Notes: generated by a model from the letters alone, not told the origin. A DNA stretch of 64,000 nt from an uncultured Acetatifactor sp. (GCF_910585425.1 NZ_CAJUCP010000010.1:1-64000), one strand, 5' to 3'. Counted from the first letter of the stretch, positions 1 to 9,735 are shown. Made by a program: numbers and translations.

Positions 1-893
1 CCAATCATGACCCCCTTCACGAAATACTTCTGGATAAAAGGGTAGATGCACAGCACCGGCACGGTGGACACGATGATGACGCTGTATTTCAAGGTCTGGG
101 CCAGGCGCATCCTGGCTTCCGTGGCGGCCGCGTCCAGGCCCTGCATGTCGTTCAGGGTCATCTTGTTGGACATCAATATGTCGCGCAGGAAGGACTGCAG
201 CGGCATGTACTCCTGCTTGTTGATGTAGATCAGCGCCGTGTAGAAATCATTCCAGTGGCCCACCGCATAGTACAGCGCGATGACCGCTATGATAGGCTTG
301 GACAGAGGCAGCACCACCCGCATCAGATACTGGAAGGAATTCGCGCCGTCCAGCTCCGCTGCGTCCTGCAGGGTAGACGGTATGCTGTTGATGAAATATG
401 TCCTTGTGATGATGACATTGTAGATGGAGCAGGCTCCGGGGACGATCATGGCCCATGGCGAATTCACCAGCCCTACCTTGTTCACCACAAGATAAGTCGG
501 AATCAGCCCGCCGCTGAAATACATGGTCAGCATGAACAGGAACATGAAGAAGTTGCGGGGCATGAAATCCTTTCTGGAAAGCGGATAGGCGGCACAGATT
601 GTAACGACCAGGTTCACAAGGGTTCCTACCACTGTATAGAAGATTGTGTTCCGGTAGCCAGTCCATATCATCTTATATTTCATCAGCTCTTCATAGGCCA
701 TCAGCGTGAAGCCCTTTGGAAGCAGGATTACGTTTCCGTTCCATACTTCATTCGGATTGCTCACAGAGGCGATTACCACGAACCATAATGGCCAGACAAA
801 AATAATCAGCAGAAAAATCATGACCGCCACATTGACTCCGTCGAATATTTTGTCGGAATAGGAATTCTTCACATGCATTTTTTTCTCTCTCAT
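1..893 (-). CDS. Carbohydrate ABC transporter permease, MalG/LplC type (3' end cut by window)
   Basis: Inner-membrane permease half of a sugar importer. The readable 297 residues begin MREKKMHVKNSYSDKIFDG, followed by a hydrophobic segment and several further membrane spans. The EAA-type cytoplasmic loop reads AAELDGANSFQYLMRVVLPL and the end reads QKYFVKGVMIG, as in other LplC-like proteins, so only a few residues are missing beyond position 1. The start ATG at 893 follows an AGGAGGGG site that overlaps the stop of the upstream permease (906-908), indicating translational coupling. It forms an operon with the permease at 906-1883 and the lipoprotein at 1978-3624. The sugar is unknown; nearby rhamnosidases and fucosidases make a plant or host oligosaccharide plausible. 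Confidence 0.93.
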   Translation of the reverse strand, partial: MREKKMHVKNSYSDKIFDGVNVAVMIFLLIIFVWPLWFVVIASVSNPNEVWNGNVILLPKGFTLMAYEELMKYKMIWTGYRNTIFYTVVGTLVNLVVTICAAYPLSRKDFMPRNFFMFLFMLTMYFSGGLIPTYLVVNKVGLVNSPWAMIVPGACSIYNVIITRTYFINSIPSTLQDAAELDGANSFQYLMRVVLPLSKPIIAVIALYYAVGHWNDFYTALIYINKQEYMPLQSFLRDILMSNKMTLNDMQGLDAAATEARMRLAQTLKYSVIIVSTVPVLCIYPFIQKYFVKGVMI

Positions 894-905
894 TCACATC
901 CCCTC

Positions 906-1883
906 CTAGAACAGGCTCTCGTCCGCCAGCCTCTTGCTCAGCTGATTGGCGGTGACAATCAATACGACATTGATGACCGAATTGAACAGGCCCACGGCCG
1001 TGGAATATCCGTAATCGCTATTAATCAGGCCTACTTCATAAACATACGTGGAGATGACGGAGGCAGTGCTTTTGTTCAGCGTGTTCTGCAGCAGAAAGAC
1101 CTTCTCGAACCCTACACCCATCAACGAGCCCATCTGCAAAATCAATAGCATGATAATGGTAGGCTTGATGGAAGGGAGGTCCACATGGAGAATCCGCTGC
1201 AGTTTAGTTGCCCCGTCCACAATAGCGGCTTCATGGAGCTGCATGTCCACGCCTGAGAGCGCCGATATGTAGATGATGGAGCTCCAGCCCATCCCCTGCC
1301 ACACGCCTGACCAGACATAGATGGATTTGAACCATCCCGGCTTTGACAGGGCATCCACAGGCTCCATCCCCAAAAAGCCACGTATTATATTAAAGATACC
1401 TGAATCCGTGCTCATGAAGATTGTAATCATGCCGCACATGACCACCGTGGAGATAAAGTAAGGAGCGTAAGAAACCATTTGAACCGTCTTTTTCAGGTGC
1501 TTGTTTTTCACATAATTGAGCATCAGCGCAAAGATAATGGGAATCGGAAATCCTACCAGGATGCTGTATACGCTGATTCCCAGCGTATTCATCAGCAATT
1601 GCTTGAAATTATAGGCGCTGAAGAAACGTTTAAAATGGTCGAACCCCACCCAGGGGCTTCCGAAAATGCCGTCCTTTACACGGTAATTCTTAAATGCGAG
1701 CTGTACGCCATACATAGGGGCATAGGCAAATACTATGTAATACACCAACACTGGAAGAATCATCACATAGAGAATCCAGTTTTTCCTGATGTTCTTTCCC
1801 AGCCTTACAGAGAAGCTTTCTCTGGATTTTCCGGCAAGGGTTTGTACAGCGGCTCCTTTCTTCTGCTTCATCTTTCCTGCCAT
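906..1883 (-). CDS. Sugar ABC transporter permease, LplB family
   Basis: Partner permease of the importer, 325 residues. After a lysine-rich cytoplasmic N-terminus (MAGKMKQKKGAAVQT) comes a membrane span around WILYVMILPVLVYYIVFAY, the LplB signature region (APMYGVQLAFKNYR), and the EAA loop HEAAIVDGATKLQRILHVDL. The start at 1883 is chosen because AAAGGAG lies 7 nt upstream; a longer frame to 1928 exists but has no ribosome site and runs into a hairpin. It lies between the substrate-binding lipoprotein and the second permease, all co-directional. No ATPase gene is nearby, as is usual for this family, which often shares one MsmX-like ATPase encoded elsewhere. Confidence 0.93.
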   Translation of the reverse strand: MAGKMKQKKGAAVQTLAGKSRESFSVRLGKNIRKNWILYVMILPVLVYYIVFAYAPMYGVQLAFKNYRVKDGIFGSPWVGFDHFKRFFSAYNFKQLLMNTLGISVYSILVGFPIPIIFALMLNYVKNKHLKKTVQMVSYAPYFISTVVMCGMITIFMSTDSGIFNIIRGFLGMEPVDALSKPGWFKSIYVWSGVWQGMGWSSIIYISALSGVDMQLHEAAIVDGATKLQRILHVDLPSIKPTIIMLLILQMGSLMGVGFEKVFLLQNTLNKSTASVISTYVYEVGLINSDYGYSTAVGLFNSVINVVLIVTANQLSKRLADESLF

Positions 1884-1901
1884 AAAACTCTCCTTTCTCC
1901 A

Positions 1902-1938
1902 AAACGGAGGAATGGCAGAAAGCTTCATTCCTCCGTTT
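1902..1938 (-). terminator. Intercistronic hairpin between lipoprotein and permease genes
   Basis: A perfect 12-bp inverted repeat (AAACGGAGGAAT at 1902-1913, ATTCCTCCGTTT at 1927-1938) with a 13-nt loop lies just after the lipoprotein gene. Such hairpins commonly stabilise the binding-protein mRNA or partly terminate transcription so that the binding protein is made in excess over the permeases. The short T run suggests a leaky terminator. Confidence 0.6.
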
Positions 1939-1977
1939 GCTTAATCTCACATCGCTCTTGCGTTAAGGCCGTGCGGA

Positions 1978-3624
1978 TTATTGGACAGCTGCATTGTATG
2001 TCTTCTCATGAAGCTCAGCCAGAGCGGAAGCGCCCATAGCCTCCATGGTCTCAAGATAGGTGTCCCAGCCGGACTCCAGATCCACCTCACCGGTACATAC
2101 CTGCGCGATGAACTGATTGATGTAGCCGTCAATATCTGCCCTGAAGGTAGCAATCTGCGCATTGTCCTCTTCCGTATAAGCCATCATGGGAAGGGGAACC
2201 TTGCCCAAGCCTGCTATCCTCTGGCGCTCATTATTCAGATAGACTTCATCCGCATCCACTTCCGGAGACATCTCGAACCAGAAGTCAGGCTGGATGGAGG
2301 GATGGTTCTGCGCACCCTGGATGGTGGCACTGGAACGCACTGTCGCAATATCGTCCCCATATTCTCCGCCGAGCATCCATTCCCACTTGCCATTGTCGGC
2401 AACCTGATAGGTCTTTCCTTCCACACCCATCCATGCAAGGATGCCGCCCTCCTCGCTGTAGAGATAATCGGCCCATGCCATCAGGACTTCCGGATGCTCA
2501 CAGGCATCTGTAATCGCCATGGTGCCGACCTTGATGCCAGTGATGATTGGATAAGTATCCTCGTAGAACGGAGTCATGACTACATAATCATCATCATTGT
2601 CACGGCCCACTGTAAGGAACGCTCCCATAGTCCAGAAAGAACCATATACGTCTCCGGACTGGCCGGTAGCCTGCTGTTGCTCACCGCCCTGGGTAAAGGA
2701 AGTCTGTTCAAGCAGGCCCTCCTGATACAGCTTTGCCAGATAGGACACATACTCCCTGAAGTAATCCGTGGTGGGAACATATGTAAGCTTGCCATCTATG
2801 ACGGCACACATCGAACCCTCATCATAGCTGAAGCCAGAATACTTCAACAGTCCCAAGTAATCGCCCTGTGTCAGGCTGAAAGGAATCTCGTCATCTGGGT
2901 CGCCGTTGCCGTTGGCATCCTGCTCCTTGAATGCCTTCAGGACTTCGTAGAGGTCATCCATGCTCTTGGGCTCTTCCAGGCTTAAGTTGTCGAGCCATTT
3001 CTTATTGAGCCAGAACAGGTTAATCTCGCCGCGCGCCGAAATCTCAGGGATGGAGTAGATATGCCCATCGGGAGAAGTCAGATACTGCCAGCCATCAATC
3101 TCATCCAGCTTTGCTGTCAGATTCGGCATGTACTCATGAATCAAATCCTCCAGGGGAATCAGAATTCCCTGCCCGCCATACTTGGTCAGGTCGCCCATCC
3201 CGATGCCGGACTTGAAGAGCATGTCAGGATATTCGCCGGAAGCCAGCATCAGGTTCCTCTTCTCTGTCAGGTCTGCGGACAGGACGCTGTCGAATGTAAT
3301 GTTGATGTTCGCCCTGGACATGGCCTCCTGCATGGCCAGCGTATCCGGCAAGGTATAGGACTGGTTCATACCGGAGAAAGAAGTGAATTCCATGGTCTCC
3401 GCCAGGGGGAATGTGATGGAGCCGCCGGAGGCCTCCTCGCCGCCTGCGCTCTCCGCACTGGCATCCGACTCTTCCTTTTCTTCCTTACTCTCCTCCGCCG
3501 GTTTGCTCTCGCTGCTCTTGCTGTCATTTTCGGAAGCGGAGCTACCGTTGGAGCCACATCCTGTCATGACGGACATGGCCATCGCTGCAGCCAGGAAAAA
3601 TGCTGTCACTTTCTTGATTTTCAT
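1978..3624 (-). CDS. Extracellular solute-binding lipoprotein (sugar ABC transporter, LipO-like)
   Basis: Substrate-binding lipoprotein of 548 residues. It has a lysine-containing signal peptide and lipobox VMTGC (cysteine near residue 23), then a long Ser/Glu/Lys linker (SENDSKSSESKPAEESKE) before the binding domain. The family-1 binding fold is indicated by KSGIGMGDLTKYGGQGILIP, an aromatic-rich core and a DANGNGDPDDEIPF stretch typical of the large LipO-like proteins. AGGAGG precedes the ATG at 3624. It is the first gene of the importer operon, transcribed away from the AraC-type membrane regulator at 3936, which probably controls it. The ligand cannot be read from sequence. Confidence 0.93.
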   Translation of the reverse strand: MKIKKVTAFFLAAAMAMSVMTGCGSNGSSASENDSKSSESKPAEESKEEKEESDASAESAGGEEASGGSITFPLAETMEFTSFSGMNQSYTLPDTLAMQEAMSRANINITFDSVLSADLTEKRNLMLASGEYPDMLFKSGIGMGDLTKYGGQGILIPLEDLIHEYMPNLTAKLDEIDGWQYLTSPDGHIYSIPEISARGEINLFWLNKKWLDNLSLEEPKSMDDLYEVLKAFKEQDANGNGDPDDEIPFSLTQGDYLGLLKYSGFSYDEGSMCAVIDGKLTYVPTTDYFREYVSYLAKLYQEGLLEQTSFTQGGEQQQATGQSGDVYGSFWTMGAFLTVGRDNDDDYVVMTPFYEDTYPIITGIKVGTMAITDACEHPEVLMAWADYLYSEEGGILAWMGVEGKTYQVADNGKWEWMLGGEYGDDIATVRSSATIQGAQNHPSIQPDFWFEMSPEVDADEVYLNNERQRIAGLGKVPLPMMAYTEEDNAQIATFRADIDGYINQFIAQVCTGEVDLESGWDTYLETMEAMGASALAELHEKTYNAAVQ

Positions 3625-3883
3625 AAATTACCTCCTGTTTTATAGTATTTAAGATTTACCAAAGCCAACTTCCCTTTGCGAAATCTTGTCTTTATTATGG
3701 ATTATCTCTATAAAAAAACACAAGATACATATTTTATATGTTTATTTTGACGAACGCACCTGGTTTGGCAGCAGGCGCATAATCATGGCTTTTTACTAAT
3801 TTGCCGCCTCCACAGTACATTTTTCAAAAGAGAAATCTAAATATTGTTCCCCTGTGGGCATCGATTCCGGAGTCTTTGTCATA

Positions 3884-3912
3884 TTGCGGAATCCCTTGAA
3901 ATATTGTATAAT
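3884..3912 (+). promoter_or_regulatory. Predicted promoter of the AraC-type membrane regulator
   Basis: TTGCGG at 3884-3889 and a perfect TATAAT at 3907-3912 are separated by 17 nt and lie 24 nt upstream of the regulator start. The rest of the 3625-3935 gap is AT-rich and should hold the divergent importer promoter, for which I see no clear consensus. Confidence 0.55.
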
Positions 3913-3935
3913 AATGTCACTTTGGGAGGTATTTT

Positions 3936-5261
3936 ATGAAAAATCTGCATTTTTTCAGTCATATTCACCAGTCACACAGAACCCTGACCCGCTATTTCCT
4001 GTCTTATTTCATTTTGCTGAGCTTTCTTCTGATAGGATTTTCATTTATCGTGCGAGGCCAGCTGTCAGCAACCTATCTGGACATGCTGAACCAGGAGGCC
4101 GGCCAACAGCTGGAGAATATAAAAAACCAGCTCTCCGCCGACCTGACCACTGTCAGCAGAGTCAACAGCGCTTTGGAGAAAAATATCAATCTTACCCTGT
4201 CCCGGCATATCGGCACGTCCTGGAACGGATATCTTGCTGCACAGGAAATCAATTCCTATGCACTGGCCAACGAGTCCATCCAGTGCATCGTGTATTATGA
4301 CCATATCCACGATATGCTTCACTCTTCTGAAAAATATGTGGATTATACCGATGGGGTCTTCCGTATTTATAAAGATGGTGAGTTCATATCATTTGATTCC
4401 CGCGAATATGAGGACTGCATCACGAACCAGCTGATTCTGGCAGGCGAGGAAGGCTCCTCCTATCTGCTTTACTATCCATGTGCAGACGGAAGCAGGGACT
4501 ATACGCTTTTTTACATCCTTAACGAAGTAAGCATCTCGAATATGCTGAAAAGTGTCCTGTCCGAAGAAATCATCTCACTGGCCCTGGTCAACTCAGAGGG
4601 AGATATCGCTGTAGGCATAAACGACCAGCTTTTGACCCCTCACCTCGGCATTGCCAGGGACAGCGGCGGAATCTATCCTCTGGACAGCCAGACCTCCCTG
4701 CATATCCGAGGCGGGCTGTACAATGACTTCACCATAACCGCCCTGGTTTCCGACAAAGCAGTCATGGAACGGTTAAATGCCATTCTTTCCCGCACGTACC
4801 TGATTCTGTTCTTTTTGGGAATCACAGGCCTGTTCATTGTGCTGTTCTCCATGCGGAGAACCTATCTGCCTCTCCGGAATCTGGCCCAGAAAATCGTGAA
4901 GAATCCCAGCCCCGGCCAGGGTTACCTGGAGCAGCTGGATCTGGCCTTCTCGGCCACCGCCAGCGAAAATCAGAATCTGCGGAAAAAGATAGCAAAATAC
5001 AGGCTTTCCATGCAGAAATCCATCTTCGATTCCATGCTTGCAAGCCGCCAGTCGCCCGAATCAGAGAACTTTGTCCAGATGGATAACGGAAATGAGATAG
5101 ACGCTTTTTTTACTATGGAGCCGGATAACCTTATCTTTGCGCTGCGCATCGGTTTAATACCCCCCCTAACCAGATTCCCGGGGATTCTGTATGCCGACTG
5201 CCAGCGGATGAGATTATCGACTTCTTCAACAAAGCCCTTCCCGGAGAGAACGCATGCCTGA
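3936..5261 (+). CDS. AraC-type transmembrane regulator, N-terminal part (frameshifted gene)
   Basis: N-terminal part of a membrane-bound AraC-family regulator (YesS/YtdP-like layout). A membrane span near residues 19-41 (YFLSYFILLSFLLIGFSFIV) is followed by a roughly 250-residue extracytoplasmic sensor region, a second span near residues 288-307 (YLILFFLGITGLFIVLFSM) and the start of the cytoplasmic linker. The frame is lost at a run of seven C (5160-5166), after which the track shifts and ends with out-of-frame residues to 5261. One extra C restores a continuous protein with the frame ending at 6196. GGGAGG lies just before the ATG. It is divergent from the importer operon it presumably controls. 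Either a pseudogene, a phase-variable gene or an assembly error. Confidence 0.8.
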   Translation: MKNLHFFSHIHQSHRTLTRYFLSYFILLSFLLIGFSFIVRGQLSATYLDMLNQEAGQQLENIKNQLSADLTTVSRVNSALEKNINLTLSRHIGTSWNGYLAAQEINSYALANESIQCIVYYDHIHDMLHSSEKYVDYTDGVFRIYKDGEFISFDSREYEDCITNQLILAGEEGSSYLLYYPCADGSRDYTLFYILNEVSISNMLKSVLSEEIISLALVNSEGDIAVGINDQLLTPHLGIARDSGGIYPLDSQTSLHIRGGLYNDFTITALVSDKAVMERLNAILSRTYLILFFLGITGLFIVLFSMRRTYLPLRNLAQKIVKNPSPGQGYLEQLDLAFSATASENQNLRKKIAKYRLSMQKSIFDSMLASRQSPESENFVQMDNGNEIDAFFTMEPDNLIFALRIGLIPPLTRFPGILYADCQRMRLSTSSTKPFPERTHA

Positions 5262-6196
5262 TACTGGAACGCAATGACGATAATATTGTAATCCTATTGA
5301 ATTACTCTGGCCCGGAAGAGAATATAGAAGGGGAGCATTCCAAGGAGGACATCCTCTTGGCCCTGCTGGAAGATTATTGCGAGGAAAAGGAATATATAGC
5401 TGTACTGAGCAAAGGCTCAACCTCTCCTATGGATATCCCTGCCCTCTATGAGAGCGTCCTTCTGGCCAGCAGACTTTGGAATCAGAAGAGGGTAGTATCT
5501 TTTCGCTCCATTGAGCCGAAGATGTCCATGGAGCGCCCTCTCGCATACCCCTATGAGGCCCTGGATCAGCTAGCACTGGCTTTAAAAGAGCAGGACTTTT
5601 CCGCTGCTGAGCTTCAGATTCAGACGCTTTTCATTCTGCTCGATAATTCCTCTTCCCTGGAGAATACCCTTCCGGACTTCTTCGTCCGTTGTGTCCTGAT
5701 TGATATCCTGACGGCAATCATCAATGCCATGGATCAGATAAACATCAAATTCCGGGATTACAGCGAGGTCTATTTCGAGACCCTGTATTTCTGCCGCAGC
5801 TGCCCCTATCCTGAGAAAAGGGAGGAACTCCTGGCACGTATAAAGCAGCTCCTGACACTGTTCAGTTCAGAAGCTGAGAATCAGCTCATAAGCGCCGCCC
5901 AGATACAGCAGCTGGTAGCGGCACATTATGCCTCTGCAGATTTCTCCATCTCTTACCTGGCAGACAATTTCCATGTGAGCATCGCTTATATGAGCTATCT
6001 GTTCAAAAAGGAGATGGGGGAGAATTTTTCGGATTATGTCTGGGAGCTGCGCCTGGGGAAGGCGAAGGAGCTGTTGCTCAACACGGATATGTCTATCGAT
6101 GACATCAGCCTGGCTGTGGGCTATGTGAACACGTCCAGCTTCCGCAGGAAGTTCAAGCAGGCTACGGGGATGACGCCTTCGCAGCTGCGCGGTTGA
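5162..6196 (+). CDS. AraC-type transmembrane regulator, C-terminal part with DNA-binding domain (frameshifted gene)
   Basis: Continuation of the regulator in the shifted frame; the first in-frame ATG is at 5297 but good homology-like sequence (NQIPGDSVCRLPADEIIDFF) starts directly at the C7 run. The last ~100 residues form an AraC double helix-turn-helix: FSISYLADNFHVSIAYMSYL (first HTH) and MSIDDISLAVGYVNTSSF (second HTH), ending in TGMTPSQLRG. There is no ribosome site for an independent start at 5297, so I read this as the broken second half of one ~753-residue gene. If translated alone it would be a soluble regulator without its sensor. Confidence 0.8.
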   Translation, partial: PPNQIPGDSVCRLPADEIIDFFNKALPGENACLILERNDDNIVILLNYSGPEENIEGEHSKEDILLALLEDYCEEKEYIAVLSKGSTSPMDIPALYESVLLASRLWNQKRVVSFRSIEPKMSMERPLAYPYEALDQLALALKEQDFSAAELQIQTLFILLDNSSSLENTLPDFFVRCVLIDILTAIINAMDQINIKFRDYSEVYFETLYFCRSCPYPEKREELLARIKQLLTLFSSEAENQLISAAQIQQLVAAHYASADFSISYLADNFHVSIAYMSYLFKKEMGENFSDYVWELRLGKAKELLLNTDMSIDDISLAVGYVNTSSFRRKFKQATGMTPSQLRG

Positions 6197-6260
6197 TATT
6201 ATTTTCCATAATGTCTGTGTTTTTATGATGAAAAAGGATATTAGGATTGACAGATTTGGT

Positions 6261-6404
6261 TCAGACCATATTCCATTCGCTATCGGGCAGCATTGGACTA
6301 AAATAGCCTTTGATACAGTTCGGATTGATGATGCACACTTTCGTGTTCCACCCATCCACAAGCATGTTTTCACTAAGGCCTTTTTTACGTTTCATCGTTT
6401 CCAT
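6261..6404 (-). CDS. Predicted 47-residue protein, unknown function
   Basis: A short frame with a strong ribosome site (GAGGAGGG, 6406-6413) and proper spacing. It starts METMKRKKGLSENMLVDGWN and contains two cysteines (KVCIINPNCIKGYF), ending DSEWNMV. No signal peptide or membrane span. It sits alone in the 317-nt gap between the AraC-type gene and the GH106-like gene, co-directional with the latter. I do not recognise it. The good ribosome site and start argue for a gene; the short length argues for caution. Confidence 0.45.
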   Translation of the reverse strand: METMKRKKGLSENMLVDGWNTKVCIINPNCIKGYFSPMLPDSEWNMV

Positions 6405-6513
6405 CGCCCTCCTCGCATTTTACAACAGGATTTTCCCCGAAATCCAGCAGCATATCTTCATTATGTCTTCGATAATCATGCCGGGTTTTGGGGAAAATCG
6501 CTGTGGTGTTCCT

Positions 6514-9500
6514 CTACCCTCTCCTGACCTCCGGCTTCTCTAACAGCCCCTGGGGATAGAGCATATACGCATCGCTCCAAGCCTGGCCAGTGGTCATGAA
6601 ATTGCCCGGGCCGTAGGCGGGCGCTTCCTTTGGATACTGATGGAGGGGCCCGAAGGTGTTGCGCCTGGTCAGCACCACCTCGATGCCGCGCAGATCCTCC
6701 AACTCCGCCTGATAGGGAGGGAACGCGATTGCCGCCTCCTCTTTTCCGTGGAGCTTGATAAACGCCCCACCGAAGCCGGAGGCCTTTACGCTTACGCGGC
6801 AGTGCTTTGCCTCTTCCCCCGCTGCCGTCCCATCCAGCTCATAGATTACGCTTCCGGAGTAGAAAGGCAGTCCCTGGCCAGTGATGTCTCCGACTGCCAG
6901 CCTTTCCGGTAGCCCTGTAAGAATCACACGGCTGCCGCTGGGGACAGCATCCGCAGAAACTCCTTCCACAGGTCTTCCGGCGGCATTCCCGGCCCATGCT
7001 CCGTCCGCGGAAGCTCCTCCGCCAGAATTCCTGTCCCCGGAAGCAGCATCCTGGATCTCCACGCCGAAATCCCCCAGCAGATAGACCGCCTCTATGCCGC
7101 ATGTGCTGTAATAATCCATGGCGATGGTGACGGTATTGCGGCCCGTCTTCAGAATCTGAGCCGGAATCTCCAGCTCGTCAAAGCATATGTCGATCCATTT
7201 CCCCCTGCTGGTCAGGGGAATCTCCTTCCCGTTTACAAGAATCTGTCGGATATGCGTCAAATCCTCCACCGCAAGCCGCATATCCCCGGGAACCTCCGCG
7301 ATTTCAATATCATATCGAAGAGAGATTGTATCCAGCAGCTTCGTGTTCCCGCCCTTATATTTCACCTGATACCAGGGCTGCAGCATCTCGCCGCCCCGGT
7401 AAGGGATGCCCAGTATGTCCCGCAGGGCCCGGTCCGCTTTCAGCACTTCCATCCGGGGGATTTCGTCGCCCCTGCCGTCCGTGACGGAGACCATGTCCAG
7501 CACGCAGATATTCGGCTCGGAAAGCCGGTAGCGGAAGGTATCCGGCAGCTCCACAGGCTCGCTGCCGATAAATGCCTCCATCTCCGGCAGCTCCCGCCGC
7601 GCCCGGGCAATGAGGAATATGCGCTCCCCGCCCTTCTCCAGATCCATCGTCAGGTGTATCCTGCCCTCCGACACCCGGTAAGGCGGCCTGGTAATCCTGC
7701 CGCTTCTGGCATCCCAGAGCTCCAGATGCTCACCCTGGCCCAGGTCTATGGCGACATCATTGTAATCTCTCTCCCGGTTCACGTTCAGAAGCATCACCAT
7801 ACGGCCGCCGTCCACCTCAAAGGACTGCACGAAGATATCCGCAAGGGCTGTCGCGTCTTTTCCTCTCTCGCCGGAATCTCCTGGTGTTATCCGGACTTCC
7901 ATGCCGCTCCCCGCCGCACGGGCCACAGCCTTCTCCTCAAAAGCCACCCTCCTACATCTGTCCGCAAGCAGGCGTACCTTATCCGATGGAATCACATCCA
8001 CGAATCCCGGAACCTCACCGACGAAGATGACCTCCCCGCCCTGGGCCGCGAATTCTTCCAGAAGCGCCAGGGTGCCGGAGCGCATGGTGTCCATGCCTGC
8101 CACCAGGACCTTGCGATAGGCGCAGCTTCCCACATACAGGACACCCTCCTCCACCTTCCCGTGGCGGGACATGATGTCCTCCTCGCCGTAGTCGAAGTCG
8201 ATTTGATTGCCGGAAAGGATATGGAACAGCTCGGCGTACTGCCGCTCCAGGCGGATGATTTCCGGATCCACGCCCAAGAGTCCGTCAAAGGAGCCGCTGT
8301 AGGCCCTTGCCCACACGCTCTCGATGGGGTTCAGCACCAGCAAATCACAGACCGGCTTTCCGTCATGGAGCGCAGCATGGATTCTGGAGAAATAGTCCTC
8401 CACATAATGATAGTCCCGATACCAGCAGGACTGATGCAGCATGCTGGCAGGGTAATCCCGCTTCGCCTCCCCTTTCATGGTGTACCAGGACAGATGGGGG
8501 CATCTTAAGCTCACGCCGAACAGCGCCTGCCAGTCGCCTACATTCTTGTAGGACTCGAAATCCATCTGCCAGCCTGTACATCCGTAGAGCTCGGACAGAA
8601 TCCACTCCTTGTCCAACTGCCTGGCCACGGAGGAAATCTGCTTGGCCACCCAGTAGCATCTGTTTCCCTCGCTGAGGATGTCGATGCCGGGATAGTCCAT
8701 GTACTCATAGAAGCGCATGAGGGAGCCCTGCATGATGGCCTGGCAGCACAGGGAATCCTCATGGAGCACATGGCCGGTGAAGATCAGGCCGTTCTCCCTG
8801 CACCAGTTCTGGACGGGGATGGCAAAGCGCTCAAGGAAGAGCTCCTGGCACAGCTCGAAATAATCCCTGGTAACCTTGGACAGCTCGCCCCGGCTTCGGC
8901 GCAGGAACAGCTCCGGCAGGTTCTCCTTCAGGCTGTAGCCGAAACGCTTCTCGAATTCCGGGAACAGATCCGGCGTATAGGGGACGGCGTTCGGCTCCCC
9001 TTCCGCGAAATTCGTGAACACGCCGCCCCTGTGGGGCTCGTCCGTGAAGATGCCCGAAATCTCCTTTCCGAACCTGTCACCGCATTTTTCTCTGTATTTC
9101 TCATGGGTCAGTTCGATGTATTTCTCTATAGCCTCCCTGTGCATGGTGTTCACATAGCAGTAACCATTGTAATTGTCATTGCACACGGAATAGCGGGTGC
9201 GGAACTCTATGGCCGTCACCCCTTCCGCCAGGGCATCCCCTGCCCGGAGCAGCCGCTTTCCGGAGAAGATTCCACTGCAACCGCCAGGCTGCCCCTTTTT
9301 CATGGAAGGCTCCTGTTCCATTTTGCAGGCGAACACGGCCACCGCATTCTCATCCGGCCGCCAGGCCTTCCAGGCATCCTCCGTCAGACAGTTCATCTCC
9401 AGGAACATGGCCCTGTACTGCTCTTCCTTCGTCACCATGCCCCCAGCGCTTCCAGAGGGCCAGCGGTCTTCATCGTAGAGCCAGGACTCCATCCCCGCCT

Positions 9501-9735
9501 TATGCCCATAATCCGCGCATTTGTTGGTCAGCTCGAACCATTCCTCCCCCAGGTACTCCGTCTCCAGTCCGGTGCGGGAGTGCATGAAATAGCCGCCGAA
9601 GCCCATTTCCTTGATGATGTCTATCTGGCGGCACAGCTCCGCCTCCTCCAGCCTGCCGTTCCAGGACCAGAAGGGCTTTCCCCGGTACTCCGCTGTGGGA
9701 TTTTCAAACAGTTTCTGTCTTTCGCTTAAATCCAT
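6514..9735 (-). CDS. Large glycoside hydrolase, GH106-like (putative alpha-L-rhamnosidase)
   Basis: Cytoplasmic enzyme of 1073 residues without signal peptide, so it likely acts on imported oligosaccharides. The N-terminal barrel shows the pattern of GH106-type proteins: YRGKPFWSWNGRLEEAELCR, MGFGGYFMHSRTGL, WLYDEDRWPSGSAGG and GIFTDEPHRGG, with acidic residues suited to catalysis. The last ~400 residues look like beta-sandwich jelly-roll modules (KTGRNTVTIAMDYY). The start at 9735 has AGGAGAG 8 nt upstream; the open frame extends to 9903 without a start signal. It is followed upstream by GH78 genes in the same direction. Family assignment is from motif memory; a search could place it in a sister family. 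Confidence 0.75.
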   Translation of the reverse strand: MDLSERQKLFENPTAEYRGKPFWSWNGRLEEAELCRQIDIIKEMGFGGYFMHSRTGLETEYLGEEWFELTNKCADYGHKAGMESWLYDEDRWPSGSAGGMVTKEEQYRAMFLEMNCLTEDAWKAWRPDENAVAVFACKMEQEPSMKKGQPGGCSGIFSGKRLLRAGDALAEGVTAIEFRTRYSVCNDNYNGYCYVNTMHREAIEKYIELTHEKYREKCGDRFGKEISGIFTDEPHRGGVFTNFAEGEPNAVPYTPDLFPEFEKRFGYSLKENLPELFLRRSRGELSKVTRDYFELCQELFLERFAIPVQNWCRENGLIFTGHVLHEDSLCCQAIMQGSLMRFYEYMDYPGIDILSEGNRCYWVAKQISSVARQLDKEWILSELYGCTGWQMDFESYKNVGDWQALFGVSLRCPHLSWYTMKGEAKRDYPASMLHQSCWYRDYHYVEDYFSRIHAALHDGKPVCDLLVLNPIESVWARAYSGSFDGLLGVDPEIIRLERQYAELFHILSGNQIDFDYGEEDIMSRHGKVEEGVLYVGSCAYRKVLVAGMDTMRSGTLALLEEFAAQGGEVIFVGEVPGFVDVIPSDKVRLLADRCRRVAFEEKAVARAAGSGMEVRITPGDSGERGKDATALADIFVQSFEVDGGRMVMLLNVNRERDYNDVAIDLGQGEHLELWDARSGRITRPPYRVSEGRIHLTMDLEKGGERIFLIARARRELPEMEAFIGSEPVELPDTFRYRLSEPNICVLDMVSVTDGRGDEIPRMEVLKADRALRDILGIPYRGGEMLQPWYQVKYKGGNTKLLDTISLRYDIEIAEVPGDMRLAVEDLTHIRQILVNGKEIPLTSRGKWIDICFDELEIPAQILKTGRNTVTIAMDYYSTCGIEAVYLLGDFGVEIQDAASGDRNSGGGASADGAWAGNAAGRPVEGVSADAVPSGSRVILTGLPERLAVGDITGQGLPFYSGSVIYELDGTAAGEEAKHCRVSVKASGFGGAFIKLHGKEEAAIAFPPYQAELEDLRGIEVVLTRRNTFGPLHQYPKEAPAYGPGNFMTTGQAWSDAYMLYPQGLLEKPEVRRG

